64,000 nt of DNA from DATJBF01 sp035516795 (lineage in GTDB: Bacteria > Verrucomicrobiota > Verrucomicrobiia > Palsa-1439), in the NCBI GenBank assembly GCA_035516795.1, contig DATIZX010000076.1, positions 1 through 64,000 on the forward strand. The letters run 5' to 3'. Both the position numbers and the translations under genes were made by a program. The notes under the pieces were generated by a model, which was given only the letters and a program-made list of their open reading frames with translations, was not told where the DNA came from and searched no databases. The number at the start of each line of letters is the position of its first letter. Position 1 is the first letter of the stretch. This document shows, in pieces, positions 26,885 through 35,981 of the stretch.

Positions 26885-28141
26885 TTATTGCGAATGACGC
26901 CAACTGTGGCGGACCAGCACAGCTTTTCCGCGCCAGCCCGGTGGATAATTGCGTCCCGTGCCGTAGAAATCGCCGTCCACCACCGACATCTCTGCTGCTC
27001 GTTCCACCCAATCCTGAATGTCGGGGCCCGATTGGATATAGGTCGTCAAATCGTACGTGCTGGCCGTCAGCGGTAACTTGTCCACGGTGAAATCAATAAA
27101 ACCTTCGTCGTGAAGATCGAGTTGCGTTTTATCGACGAGGTCGGTGGACAGAAGGAAATACGGCGTGTCCGCCTTGTGAACGGTGACGCTGACGCGGCAA
27201 TTCCGAAGCACCTTTCCCGTCTCGCACCGGTAATGCAGGCGAAACACGAGATGCTGGCCCGAGATTGGATGGCCAACGGCGTTCCCAGAGGCATCCAACA
27301 ATTCCAACGAAATCGTCCGGGCGTGACCCTGACCCTGCCGGTCCTTCCGATCTGCAATCGATATCGCGGAAGACTTTGAAAGGTCCGAAAGATAGGAGGC
27401 GATGACCTCGGAAGGTTCGCCATCCTGAGCCATCAGCCCGTTGCGGAGATAAATCGCCCGCGTGCAGAGGTTATCGATGGCTGCCATGTTGTGGCTGACA
27501 AAAAGAACGGTGCGGCCTTCGTGGCTGGCGACATCGCCCATCTGGCTCAAACATTTCCTTTGAAAGGCCGCATCTCCCACGGCCAGCACCTCATCGACGA
27601 GAAGTATCTCCGTCTCAAGATGGGCGGCGACGGCAAAGGCCAAACGCACGTACATGCCACTTGAGTACCGCTTGACCGGCGTGTCAATGAACTTCTCGGT
27701 TTCTGCAAAATCGACAATCTGGTCGAATTTCCGGTCGATCTCGGCTTTAGACATACCGAGGATCGCTCCACTGAGATAGATGTTTTCGCGCCCGGTCAGT
27801 TCGGAATGAAAACCCGTTCCAACTTCCAGGAGAGAGCCGACGCGTCCACGAATCGTTGCTGAGCCTTCCGTCGGGTCGGTAATCCGTGACAGCAATTTCA
27901 GCAGGGTGCTTTTGCCGGCGCCATTCCGACCAATCAGACCGACTACTTCCCCCTGACGCACATCAAAGGTCGCGTCTTTTAATGCCCAGAGAATATCATC
28001 TACATTTCCCTGGCCATTTCGACGAAAGAGGGAGGTCAGCCTCTCCGTCAGTTGGTCGCGCAACGTGTTGTGCCGGCGCTGCGCGTGGCCAATATGATAG
28101 AGCTTCGAGAGTTTCTTGGCCTGAATAGCGAGATCGTTCAT
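26885..28141 (-). CDS. wzt: Polysaccharide ABC exporter ATPase (Wzt), second system
   Basis: 418 residues. Walker A GRNGAGKST at 71-79, the signature YSSGMYVRLAFA near 160, Walker B LLVDEVLAVGDAAF near 183. The GSLLEVGTGFHSELTGRENIYL segment is typical of Wzt/TagH. Residues from about 260 to the end form a C-terminal beta domain (Wzt_C-like; SISGQHLVF-type strands and FTVDKLPLTASTYDL), which in E. coli O9a binds the terminal sugar of the substrate. It overlaps wzm by one base (TAATG). A full second exporter is at 45008-47150. Confidence 0.93.
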   Translation of the reverse strand: MNDLAIQAKKLSKLYHIGHAQRRHNTLRDQLTERLTSLFRRNGQGNVDDILWALKDATFDVRQGEVVGLIGRNGAGKSTLLKLLSRITDPTEGSATIRGRVGSLLEVGTGFHSELTGRENIYLSGAILGMSKAEIDRKFDQIVDFAETEKFIDTPVKRYSSGMYVRLAFAVAAHLETEILLVDEVLAVGDAAFQRKCLSQMGDVASHEGRTVLFVSHNMAAIDNLCTRAIYLRNGLMAQDGEPSEVIASYLSDLSKSSAISIADRKDRQGQGHARTISLELLDASGNAVGHPISGQHLVFRLHYRCETGKVLRNCRVSVTVHKADTPYFLLSTDLVDKTQLDLHDEGFIDFTVDKLPLTASTYDLTTYIQSGPDIQDWVERAAEMSVVDGDFYGTGRNYPPGWRGKAVLVRHSWRHSQ

Positions 28142-29001
28142 TAAATGATGTCCGCGAAGGTCCGCTCTGTCCGGCGGAAGTAAACCAGTCCGCCGAACAA
28201 GAGGGCGATGACCATGATAGTACTGACGGCGATGGCGGGAAAGTCCGGCTGTTCCTTGCCCAGCAAAGCCCAGCGAAATCCCTCGATGACACCTGCCATC
28301 GGATTGAGACTATATAGAAGACGCCACTTTTCGGGGATCAGGTGCAGAGAATAAACAACCGGGGAGGCATACATCCAAAACTGCACAAGGAAAGGGATAG
28401 CATGACCGACGTCTCGGTATTTCACGTTCAGAGCCGAGAGATACAGGCAGGACGCGAGCGCAGTGAAAAAGGCGAGCAAAAGAAAAAACGGCAAAGCCAA
28501 TACGCCCCAGGTCGGTGCGATGCCGTACCAGGCCATCATTCCCAATAAAATGAGAAACGAGATGGCAAAATCTACGACAGGGCCGAGTGCACCTGAGATT
28601 GGAACAATCAGACGTGGGAAATAGACCTTGCTGATCAGGTTGGCGTTGCTGACCAAACTCGTTCCACTGCGACTGATCGCCTGGGCGAAATAGTTCCACG
28701 GTAGCAATGCGACGAAAGTGAAGATGGGGTAGGGGAGACCGTCGGACGGTATTTTGGCGAACTGTCCAAAGATCACCGTGAAGACGATCATGGTGAGCAA
28801 GGGCTGCAGCACCACCCAGGCAATCCCGATCGCAGCCTGTTTGTAACGCACCTTCACATCTCGCCAGGTCAGAAAGTACAGCAACTCCCGGTACCGATAA
28901 AGCGAGGCAAGATCGAAATCGAACCATCGTTTGCGGGGCTGAATCAGCACCACGGGGACAGAGGTCTCCTGCGAAAAGGTGGCCAAGGGGATGCCGTTCA
29001 T
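28141..29001 (-). CDS. wzm: Polysaccharide ABC exporter permease (Wzm), second system
   Basis: 286 residues with six hydrophobic helices, the ABC2-type permease architecture. YFLTWRDVKVRYKQAAIGIAWVVLQPL (near 40-65), PYPIFTFVALLPWNYFAQAI, KVYFPRLIVPISG and a C-terminal NPMAGVIEGFRWALLG are the usual Wzm landmarks. It is read together with wzt (26885-28141). The product moves a lipid-linked glycan across the inner membrane. The upstream end overlaps the DUF5672 gene by four bases. Confidence 0.93.
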   Translation of the reverse strand: MNGIPLATFSQETSVPVVLIQPRKRWFDFDLASLYRYRELLYFLTWRDVKVRYKQAAIGIAWVVLQPLLTMIVFTVIFGQFAKIPSDGLPYPIFTFVALLPWNYFAQAISRSGTSLVSNANLISKVYFPRLIVPISGALGPVVDFAISFLILLGMMAWYGIAPTWGVLALPFFLLLAFFTALASCLYLSALNVKYRDVGHAIPFLVQFWMYASPVVYSLHLIPEKWRLLYSLNPMAGVIEGFRWALLGKEQPDFPAIAVSTIMVIALLFGGLVYFRRTERTFADII

Positions 29002-29882
29002 AATTGCTGCTCCGCGGTTTGCCTGTTTACGGCACGGCTATTTTTCAGCAGGTGTGGCTCCCAAAAGCCTCGGTCATAACGCGCCCAAGCATGGCAACCG
29101 AAAGGCAATTGCTGGTGGTTCCGCTGGAAACACACGCGCGGCGATACCTCAAAAGCGAATCTTAATCCCGTTTCCACGTCGGCAATCTTGAAGTCGCGGT
29201 AATAGTGGATGGCTTCTTCGGACCAGAAGATATCCGCCTCGGTCCGACCCTGCAACCAACGATACATGTGCCACCGGGAGGAGTTGAATATCGGCAACCG
29301 TTTCAGATATTTCTTTGGCAGATTCACGTATTGCACGAGTTTGGGCTTATGCGCGTAGTATTTGTGCCAATACTGGTCCGGATCCATCATGGGCCGCGTG
29401 GAATACAGAACCCGCAGGAAACTGGCCACCTTCATCAGGGCGAAGCCACTGTTGCCAACCCTTTCATGTTTCACCCAGGGCGAGTCAGGGCAGTGAATCC
29501 AGGGAGGCCCGATATAGTCGAGGTCGGTTTGGCACCATTGCTCAAGCTGATCCGATAACACCAGACTGTCGAGGTGATACATGAAGATGTACCGATAATC
29601 GGCAAACGCCTCATAGAACTTCGCCGAGGTCACGAGCCGCGCGTGCGCGGCTGCGCTGCCGAAGAATCTCTTTGGGAATCGCTTGATTTCAAAATCAGGG
29701 AAGTCGATCAACAAATCTCGCGGCGCAACCATGTATTTGTCGTACCGCTGCAGGAAGTGCCGGGCTTGTTGCAGCGAGACCTCTTCGTCGGGAGTCAGGT
29801 TTCGCCGCGTCGAAAGCGGAATGACCACGGCCACCAACTTGCTGGGCACCGTGAACTCAGGTTGATTTCCTTCCCGCATCAT
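28998..29882 (-). CDS. DUF5672-like putative glycosyltransferase
   Basis: 294 residues from the first of two adjacent ATGs at 29882/29879 (ATGA with the upstream stop); the open reading frame further upstream is inside the acetyltransferase gene and is rejected. Pattern: KLVAVVIPLSTRRNLTPDEEVSLQQARHFL, KYMVAPRDLLIDF, KFYEAFADYRYIFMYHLDSLVLSDQL (DxD-like), PPWIHCPD and GNSGFALMKV. This matches the DUF5672 family, found next to glycosyltransferases and thought to be one itself. Activity is unproven. Confidence 0.7.
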   Translation of the reverse strand: MMREGNQPEFTVPSKLVAVVIPLSTRRNLTPDEEVSLQQARHFLQRYDKYMVAPRDLLIDFPDFEIKRFPKRFFGSAAAHARLVTSAKFYEAFADYRYIFMYHLDSLVLSDQLEQWCQTDLDYIGPPWIHCPDSPWVKHERVGNSGFALMKVASFLRVLYSTRPMMDPDQYWHKYYAHKPKLVQYVNLPKKYLKRLPIFNSSRWHMYRWLQGRTEADIFWSEEAIHYYRDFKIADVETGLRFAFEVSPRVCFQRNHQQLPFGCHAWARYDRGFWEPHLLKNSRAVNRQTAEQQL

Positions 29883-30628
29883 CCTGCCGCTCTTTGAAAT
29901 TGCGTTCGCTCGGTTTTGACCGGGTCGGTGCGCATTTTTACCACGCGGGCTGGGGTGCCCACCGCCACCGCATTGTCGGATATATCCTCTGTGACAACCG
30001 AGCCGGCACCGATCACTGCCCCTTTGCCGATACGTACGCCCGAGAGCACGATCACACCGAAACCCAGCCAGGCGTCGTCTTCGATAACGATCGGGCCTTT
30101 GGATTGTAGCGGTTGAGCGTAGATCAACTGATCGGCTCGCAGACCGTGGTCGTAGGAATAAAACGCGCACCGCGGCGCGATTTGAACGCCTTTGCCAATT
30201 ACGATAGGCGCGACCGCAGACGTAAAATGGCATCGTGGCTGAACGGTCGTGCCAGCGCCAACCCGGAGGGCGCCGCCTTCGAGTATCTCGATGATAGTTT
30301 CATCAAAAAGCAACGTTCGATCCCCCAATTCAACCGGACCGCCGCGTTCGTGCTGATAAATCACCACTCGTTCACCAATGAAGGTATGATTGCCGAGTCG
30401 CAAATCGTCATGACGAATCGTTGCATTGGGGGAGACGTAACCTTTCGGTTGAATGTTGGCCAGTTCGAGGCGGCCTTTGTACGGTGGATAGCCAAGCGCC
30501 GCGAGACGGCCGGCCAGGCGGCCGAACCGACTCCAACCGGCTCGCCGCAGCCAAAAATTCACCCAAATCCAATGCAACCGCTTCCTGACTCGCGCGGCCA
30601 AACTGCTGTTTTGTGCGGGTGAGGTCAT
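29879..30628 (-). CDS. Hexapeptide-repeat (left-handed beta-helix) acyltransferase
   Basis: 249 residues from the ATG at 30628 (ATGA overlap). From about residue 60 on the sequence shows successive hexapeptide turns: ATIRHDDLRLGNHTFIGERVVI, GALRVGAGTTVQPRCHF, IVIGKGVQIAPRCAFYSYDH, IVIEDDAWLGFGVIVLSGVRIGKGAVIGAGSVVTEDI and AVGTPARVV. The SYDHG stretch and the GTPA end are as in maltose/galactoside-type O-acetyltransferases. It would acetylate (or otherwise acylate) a sugar of the glycan. Confidence 0.88.
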   Translation of the reverse strand: MTSPAQNSSLAARVRKRLHWIWVNFWLRRAGWSRFGRLAGRLAALGYPPYKGRLELANIQPKGYVSPNATIRHDDLRLGNHTFIGERVVIYQHERGGPVELGDRTLLFDETIIEILEGGALRVGAGTTVQPRCHFTSAVAPIVIGKGVQIAPRCAFYSYDHGLRADQLIYAQPLQSKGPIVIEDDAWLGFGVIVLSGVRIGKGAVIGAGSVVTEDISDNAVAVGTPARVVKMRTDPVKTERTQFQRAAG

Positions 30629-31605
30629 GAGGAAGAACGCAAATTCCGCACGAGCATTCTTGCGGGCTCGGGAATGGCAGCCGCATAGACATTTCGCAGC
30701 TTCTGCGCCATGCGCCGCCACAGGCTTTCCGGTTGCGCCAGATCTGTCAAAACAACTTCCTTCACAAAGAAATCATCTGCTTCCTTGTCACGGATCACGA
30801 TCGGCGGATGCTCCAACGGGAACGAGATTTCTTGCAGCGGCAAACGCGCCCAACGACTTTCTGTCGAGGTCGTATGGGTCGCCTCCGCATCGAATCCGAC
30901 GTTGGAAACGAGATTCGCGTTCGGCATGATGCAGAGCCCATTTTGTGCCCATGTGGAAAAAAGCCATTGGTAATCCCAGTAGTCCACCTTTCCGCCGGCT
31001 CGATAGGCGTGATCGAATTTCTCGGTCCAATGTTGTACCGCGCGAATGTCACCGACCAGATCGCGCAACCACGCGCCCTCGCGAAATTCAGACCACAGTT
31101 TCACTCCCATATCCATGTGCCGCCAAGCACGCCGCCACGTGGCCCAGCCCCAGCAAATTTTGAAGCGCGAGAAAAAATAGCTATACGCACCGCGACGGTG
31201 GCCACACTGGAAATTGCTGCCGGCAATCTGCATGATGCGCTCGTCATCGCAGTACTTCTCCAGCAGTTCATCGCAATATCGGAAGAAACTCGGGTGTGCG
31301 AGGCAGTCATCTTCGAGGATGATGGCGCGGTCCGTATGCTCAAAGACCCAGTCGAGGCCCGTCGCCGGCCCCATTCCGCAACCGAGATTGACATCCGCGT
31401 ACTTCCTGATCACTTCACACGGCCAATCAATGCGGTCAATAATAGCTCGGGTTGCGACACATTTCTGGACGTCCTCGGGACGGTTTGAGCGGGGACCATC
31501 TGCCACGACGAAAACTTTGGGCGGTCTGGCCTTGGCGATCACGCCCGCGACCCGCGCAGTGACGTCAGGACGATTGAAAACAATCAGTGCTACGGGAGAT
31601 TGCAT
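30625..31605 (-). CDS. HlpA-like GT-A glycosyltransferase (paralogue)
   Basis: 326 residues. Same motif order as the protein at 25897-26862: ALIVFNRPDVTARVAGVIAKA, VFVVADGPRSNRPEDVQKC, DRAIILEDDCLAHPSFFRYC, CWGWATWRRAWRHMD, DYWDYQWLFSTW. The two copies share most of these blocks and flank the second exporter plus the acyltransferase and DUF5672 genes. Probably different acceptors evolved after duplication. Confidence 0.8.
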   Translation of the reverse strand: MQSPVALIVFNRPDVTARVAGVIAKARPPKVFVVADGPRSNRPEDVQKCVATRAIIDRIDWPCEVIRKYADVNLGCGMGPATGLDWVFEHTDRAIILEDDCLAHPSFFRYCDELLEKYCDDERIMQIAGSNFQCGHRRGAYSYFFSRFKICWGWATWRRAWRHMDMGVKLWSEFREGAWLRDLVGDIRAVQHWTEKFDHAYRAGGKVDYWDYQWLFSTWAQNGLCIMPNANLVSNVGFDAEATHTTSTESRWARLPLQEISFPLEHPPIVIRDKEADDFFVKEVVLTDLAQPESLWRRMAQKLRNVYAAAIPEPARMLVRNLRSSS

Positions 31606-31624
31606 GAAGGATCCATTCGCTTGG

Positions 31625-32518
31625 TCACGATTGTCTTTGGAGGATGCAATGGCGCCAGGAGTGCGCTCGCAGATCGATCAGGTTCATGTCCACGAGCGAG
31701 CCACCGCCAAAATGCAGGAAAAAGCTGTTGGCCATGACGGCATTCAGACACGTGCGCCGGACATCGGAATGTCGCAAACCGCCCAAGTCCGCGGCGAGTT
31801 TCCGTCGGATTCGCGTCGTCATGGGAAGCTGAGGTTGCTCGTTGATGAGGAATGGGTAGTGCAAACAAATCTGGTCGAAGAGCGTGACATTGAAACGCGG
31901 ATCGATCCAGTGCACGGCTTTGGCGCGAAGCAATTCGTAGGACAGGGGACGCATCTCGTAATTCCACTCCGGGCCGCCCTTTTCCTCATGGGTGCAATAC
32001 GTCATTTGGAATAAATCCCGATGATGTTGAGGAGAGAACACCAGAACACCGCATTGGACAACCTCATCGAATTCTGCTGGCAAGCCGTAGTTTGCGTAAT
32101 ACTGTTTGGCGGTGTCATTGCGTATGGCCCGTTCACCCCAAAACTCCTGCAGCCGCTGCAAAATCTGGGCATACTCCGTCGCCGACGGAGTGGCCCATTG
32201 ATTTACCGCACCAACTTTGTCCGCCGGCACCGCGGCGAAGATACACGGTGCGGTAGCCGTGTTGATCAATACATCAGAATCGATCCAAACGACTTGTTCG
32301 TAGTTCTTTACGGCTTGGTGACTGGGGATCAGGCATTTTTGCCATGAAGGAGATCGTTTGCATGCACGCTCGGAGGTGTCCAAAGGTTGATCGATACAGA
32401 TCAGGTCGTAGTTATGTTCTTCCGCATATTCGCGCCAATTTGCTTCACACGATTCCTTCCATGCCCCAAGGTAGCGGTCCCCGATGGCCATGGTGACAAT
32501 TGCCCTGGACGGTTTCAA
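31625..32518 (-). CDS. GT34/GT8-like glycosyltransferase (tandem copy 2)
   Basis: 297 residues. The N-terminus RAIVTMAIGDRYLGAWKESCEANWREYAEEH and the metal motif QVVWIDSDVLINT (DSD near 78) are typical of galactosyl-transferase GMA12/MNN10-like GT-A enzymes. GVLVFSPQHH near 162 and NYEMRPLSYELL near 190 are conserved with the upstream copy. HFGGGSLVDMNLID at the end is similar. It lies 30 bases after its tandem paralogue. Confidence 0.78.
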   Translation of the reverse strand: MKPSRAIVTMAIGDRYLGAWKESCEANWREYAEEHNYDLICIDQPLDTSERACKRSPSWQKCLIPSHQAVKNYEQVVWIDSDVLINTATAPCIFAAVPADKVGAVNQWATPSATEYAQILQRLQEFWGERAIRNDTAKQYYANYGLPAEFDEVVQCGVLVFSPQHHRDLFQMTYCTHEEKGGPEWNYEMRPLSYELLRAKAVHWIDPRFNVTLFDQICLHYPFLINEQPQLPMTTRIRRKLAADLGGLRHSDVRRTCLNAVMANSFFLHFGGGSLVDMNLIDLRAHSWRHCILQRQS

Positions 32519-32548
32519 TCTTCAGCAATCCCGCGGTTGCTCAATTAT

Positions 32549-33436
32549 CTAGAACTGCAAATCCCGCCACGATTTGATGTTCGGGTCTATCAATTCCATT
32601 TCACCGGCGGCGGGCCCCCCGAAATGAAGAAAGAAACTGTTGAGATAGGTTGCCGTCAGACACGTTTGCTTCATCGTGGTGAAGGACGGCAGGTCCAGAA
32701 CCGTCGCCAGCTTGCGTTTGAGTCTCGCGCGGAAGCTGTGGTTCGCTCGCGGTTTGATCAGAAACGGATAGTGCAGGAACAAGACTGCGGGCCACATAAC
32801 ATTAAAACGCGGGTCAATCCACTGGACGGAATCAGACTTGACCAACTCGTAGGAGAGGGGACGCATCTCCATTTGCCATTCTCGCCCGCCTTTTTCTTCG
32901 TAATTGGAGTATGTGCGTTCGAGAAGGGAACGATGATGGCGGGGCGATAGCACCAACACGCCCGTATTCACAACTTCGTCAACGCCCGCGGAAAAGCCAT
33001 ACGTGGTATAGTACTCGGGCGCCGTATAGTTTCTGATCGCCTTGCCTTCGAAGAACTCGTAGATCCGATCATGAATCGCTTCGCGGTAGTGATGCCATTC
33101 TCGCGAATACGGATATTCTTCAACGGCCCCCACCTTCTCCAATGGTACGCCAGAATCAATCGCCGGAGCAGCGTGATTGTTGATCAGGATGTCTGAATCG
33201 ATCCACACGATTCGCTCGTAACGCTGGGCAAAATCCTGGCTGAGAATCAGACATTTTTGCCACGCCGGCGATCGCTTGCGAGCACGCTCCGAATTGTCGA
33301 GGGGCTGCTCGATGCAAATGAGATCGAAGCCGTGTCGAGAAGCATAGGCTCGCCAGTTGGATTCGCACCTGCGCTTCCAGTGTTGCTGATATGGTTCACC
33401 CATCGCCAAGGTGACGATCGCTTTGGAAGAGTTCAT
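32549..33436 (-). CDS. GT34/GT8-like glycosyltransferase (tandem copy 1)
   Basis: 295 residues. Shares with the following gene the blocks KAIVTLAMG, YASRHGFDLICIEQPLD (copy 2: LICIDQPLD), RKRSPAWQKCLI, ERIVWIDSDILINN, GVLVLSPRHHRSL, EMRPLSYELVKSD, IDPRFNVM and FFLHFGGPAAGEMELID. The tandem arrangement with about half of the residues identical points to a local duplication. The DSD site is intact in both. Donor unknown. Confidence 0.78.
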   Translation of the reverse strand: MNSSKAIVTLAMGEPYQQHWKRRCESNWRAYASRHGFDLICIEQPLDNSERARKRSPAWQKCLILSQDFAQRYERIVWIDSDILINNHAAPAIDSGVPLEKVGAVEEYPYSREWHHYREAIHDRIYEFFEGKAIRNYTAPEYYTTYGFSAGVDEVVNTGVLVLSPRHHRSLLERTYSNYEEKGGREWQMEMRPLSYELVKSDSVQWIDPRFNVMWPAVLFLHYPFLIKPRANHSFRARLKRKLATVLDLPSFTTMKQTCLTATYLNSFFLHFGGPAAGEMELIDPNIKSWRDLQF

Positions 33437-33451
33437 CTACTCCCACCAGCA

Positions 33452-34165
33452 CTATGCTTTTTGCATGGGACGAATGTCGATTTCCGTGATTTCGGCGGTG
33501 CGTGGCAGGCAGAGCGCATGCAGCACTGTCGCGGCAACATCCGCCGGCTGCAACAACCGCTCCGGTCGGTATTCTTTGCCTTCTGCTTGGTGAAGAGCAG
33601 CTTGCATGGGGGTTGCCGTCCGACCGACAAAAACACTCAGCACCCGAACTCCATCGACGTTCACTTCCTGGCGCAAACTATCGGCCATCGCCTTCAGGGC
33701 TGCTTTGGTTGCCGCATATTGGCTGATCAACGCCGCAGGCGTCAGGCGCGCGACGCTGGAATTGATGAAAACAATCTGACCATGCCGTTGACGCAGACCG
33801 GGCAAGAGCGCCTGCGTCAGTACGAATGGCGCGCGGACGTTGACGCGGTACTGCCGGTCAAGGTTGGCCGGAGATGCGGTGGTAGTGCTTTCCCTCACAA
33901 ACACGCCCGCACTGTGGACCAGAATATCCGCCCCTCCGAATTCCTTTTGGATGGCACTGGCGGCATCGAGAATCTGACGTTCCACGTCCAAATCAACGGT
34001 AAACCGGGCAGAATGAGGGGCCGAAACGTGAACTCGTTCCACGTGACGGCCGAGCAAGCACAGCGTTGCCCCTTCGGCGCCGAGTGCCAGCGCGATGGCT
34101 TTGCCAATGCCGCTGCTGGCACCAGTGACGACCGCAATCTGGTCCGTGAGTGGACCACGCATCAT
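33452..34165 (-). CDS. Short-chain dehydrogenase/reductase
   Basis: 237 residues. Classical SDR: AVVTGASSGIGKAIALALG (TGxxxGxG, 13-20), the catalytic Ser in VFINSSVARL near 140 and Tyr-x3-Lys in SQYAATKAALK near 155-165. NADP specificity is plausible because of the Arg that follows LLGRHVERV. Its end overlaps the DUF4910 gene. Substrate probably a sugar or lipid alcohol; not determinable. Confidence 0.85.
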   Translation of the reverse strand: MMRGPLTDQIAVVTGASSGIGKAIALALGAEGATLCLLGRHVERVHVSAPHSARFTVDLDVERQILDAASAIQKEFGGADILVHSAGVFVRESTTTASPANLDRQYRVNVRAPFVLTQALLPGLRQRHGQIVFINSSVARLTPAALISQYAATKAALKAMADSLRQEVNVDGVRVLSVFVGRTATPMQAALHQAEGKEYRPERLLQPADVAATVLHALCLPRTAEITEIDIRPMQKA

Positions 34166-35448
34166 TCAAGTTCCTTCAACAGTGAGTGATCGAGCAACGC
34201 GTCGGCCGCTTTGCGAATCAGAGCAAATTCCATTTCCGAACGCTCGGCGATATCGAGCAGGAAATGTTTGCCATCGGAGAGGTTCAGTACCCAGAGCATG
34301 GCCAGTTCAAAATTCCGTGAACCAGTTTGGCCGCCGACGTTTTGATAAAGCCCGCGCCGGCCCAGTTGGGGTTCGCATTTCGGATTGAGATTCACGCAGG
34401 TTCGGTTGCCTTCCAATACATCGAGTACCGCGAGGCATTTCTGGAAGGAATCGGCGAGGCTCGCCGGTTTCACGAATTCCAGGTTGTCCGCCGACGTGTG
34501 ATACTCGGGGTAACGACCGTTCGGGGTGCGCATGAAGCAACCGACCGGGAGATCGAAACCCGGCGAGCAATACTGGCGCTCATCGTACCCGTAGGGAGAG
34601 AAATTTTGGATCTCAAATTGTTGGCCGGAATGCTTCAGAACGTGCGCGACAGCCCGGTCAATCTCAGCATTGCCGCGCCGGCTCTTCTTATAGGTCGATG
34701 GGCCTGCGTCGCCGACGCAAGTGATTACCAACCCGTGCTTGATCTTGGCGGCGTTCGATTCGTTGCGGCTGAGCCAGGTAATGGAGCCGATGGTGCCCGG
34801 AATGAAGAGAAATCTGTACGAATACCGCCGAGTCACAGCACCAAGGTGCTTTGCCAGAAAGGTCGTCAATGCGATGCCGGACAAATTATCATTGGCGAGC
34901 GAAGGATGACAGGTGTGACAAGAGAGCAGAACCTCGTCGCAGCTGTGACCGGGCAGGTAAAGCTCTCCATACGTGAGATGGCCGTCCTGTAATGTCGAAT
35001 CGATCGAAACTTCATATTCGTCATCCGGCAGGGAAAGCAATTGGCTGTGACTCAAACAAAAGCCCCAGCGCTCTGCATAGTAGGACGTGCGATAAGGAAT
35101 CCAGTCCGGGTGCTCTGGAAGAGAATAAAGATGCGGTTTCAATTCGGGCAGACGCATCCTCGCCTTGACTGGAATGCTGTATTGGAGCACGTGCAGGTTT
35201 GACTTTTGGAAATCGATGACCCGCTCGCCTTTGCTGTTTTTGATGTAGGCATCGCGGATATTCCATTCCTTCGGCACGATCCAGTCGAACACCCGCGTTC
35301 CGCTCGGGACCTCCTGCACGTCCAGGGAAACATGACGCTTCAATGCTTTCAGCGTCTCGCGGAAACCAGTGCCGGTAATGCTCCGGCAGAGAGGGTACAA
35401 CTCCCCGATCAGACGGTGCATCTCGTGACCAGTATGTTCGGCGGTCAT
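34162..35448 (-). CDS. DUF4910/aminopeptidase-like protein
   Basis: 428 residues. Proteins with this architecture recur in bacterial polysaccharide loci. They have an M28-peptidase-like fold with an inserted domain and a C-terminal winged-helix. Seen here: EVLLSCHTCHPSLANDNLSGIALTTFL (near 173-199, the metal-site region with H-x-D spacing), FLFIPGTIGSITWLSRN, YGYDERQYCSPGFDLPVGCFMRTP, EYHTSADNLEFV, and a helical end. It starts on an ATGA overlap. The sugar-related function is not known to me. It may act as an amidohydrolase on a sugar amide, which is only a guess. Confidence 0.75.
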   Translation of the reverse strand: MTAEHTGHEMHRLIGELYPLCRSITGTGFRETLKALKRHVSLDVQEVPSGTRVFDWIVPKEWNIRDAYIKNSKGERVIDFQKSNLHVLQYSIPVKARMRLPELKPHLYSLPEHPDWIPYRTSYYAERWGFCLSHSQLLSLPDDEYEVSIDSTLQDGHLTYGELYLPGHSCDEVLLSCHTCHPSLANDNLSGIALTTFLAKHLGAVTRRYSYRFLFIPGTIGSITWLSRNESNAAKIKHGLVITCVGDAGPSTYKKSRRGNAEIDRAVAHVLKHSGQQFEIQNFSPYGYDERQYCSPGFDLPVGCFMRTPNGRYPEYHTSADNLEFVKPASLADSFQKCLAVLDVLEGNRTCVNLNPKCEPQLGRRGLYQNVGGQTGSRNFELAMLWVLNLSDGKHFLLDIAERSEMEFALIRKAADALLDHSLLKELE

Positions 35449-35975
35449 CCTTTGAAGTACGGGTAATTATCGTCGCGGTCGGTGATCACGGTCACCTCAC
35501 CGGGCCAGCGGACCCGGAACGCGGGGTCATTCCAGCGTACACCGGCCGCATGGGGGGGAGCGTAATAAGCCGACATTTGGTAGAAAATTTCGGTGGTGTC
35601 TTCGAGAGTCAGGAAACCGTGCGCGCAGCCCGGGGGAATCACCATCATGCGATGATTGGCGGCTGACAAGGTATCACCTACCCATTGTTTGAACGTTGGA
35701 GAATCAGGCCGCAGGTCGATCGCCACATCGTAAAGAGAACCCATCGTGCAACGGACAATCTTGGTTTCTGCGTGCGGTGGTTTCTGGTAATGCATGCCGC
35801 GCAGGGTGCCCTTGCGTTTGTTGAACGAAATATTGCATTGCACCAGGCGCGAGTCGATTCCCTGCTCTTCGAATTCAGTCTGGCACCACGCGCGGGCAAA
35901 GAAACCACGCGCATCGGGAATCAGTTCGGGGTCGAGTACAAATACGCCCTGGATCTTTGTCTTTGTGAAAAGCAT
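35445..35975 (-). CDS. dTDP-4-dehydrorhamnose 3,5-epimerase family protein
   Basis: 176 residues, cupin fold. VLDPELIPDARGFFARAWCQTEFEEQGI, NISFNKRKGTLRGMHYQKPP (catalytic His in LRGMHYQ), LYDVAIDLRPDSPTFKQW, VIPPGCAHGFLTLED and FYQMSAYYAP are family motifs. No rfbA/rfbB dTDP-glucose genes are nearby. Instead, cytidylyltransferase-like genes are, so it likely works on a CDP- or other NDP-keto-sugar rather than dTDP-rhamnose. Confidence 0.88.
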   Translation of the reverse strand: MLFTKTKIQGVFVLDPELIPDARGFFARAWCQTEFEEQGIDSRLVQCNISFNKRKGTLRGMHYQKPPHAETKIVRCTMGSLYDVAIDLRPDSPTFKQWVGDTLSAANHRMMVIPPGCAHGFLTLEDTTEIFYQMSAYYAPPHAAGVRWNDPAFRVRWPGEVTVITDRDDNYPYFKG

Positions 35976-35981
35976 GTGTTT

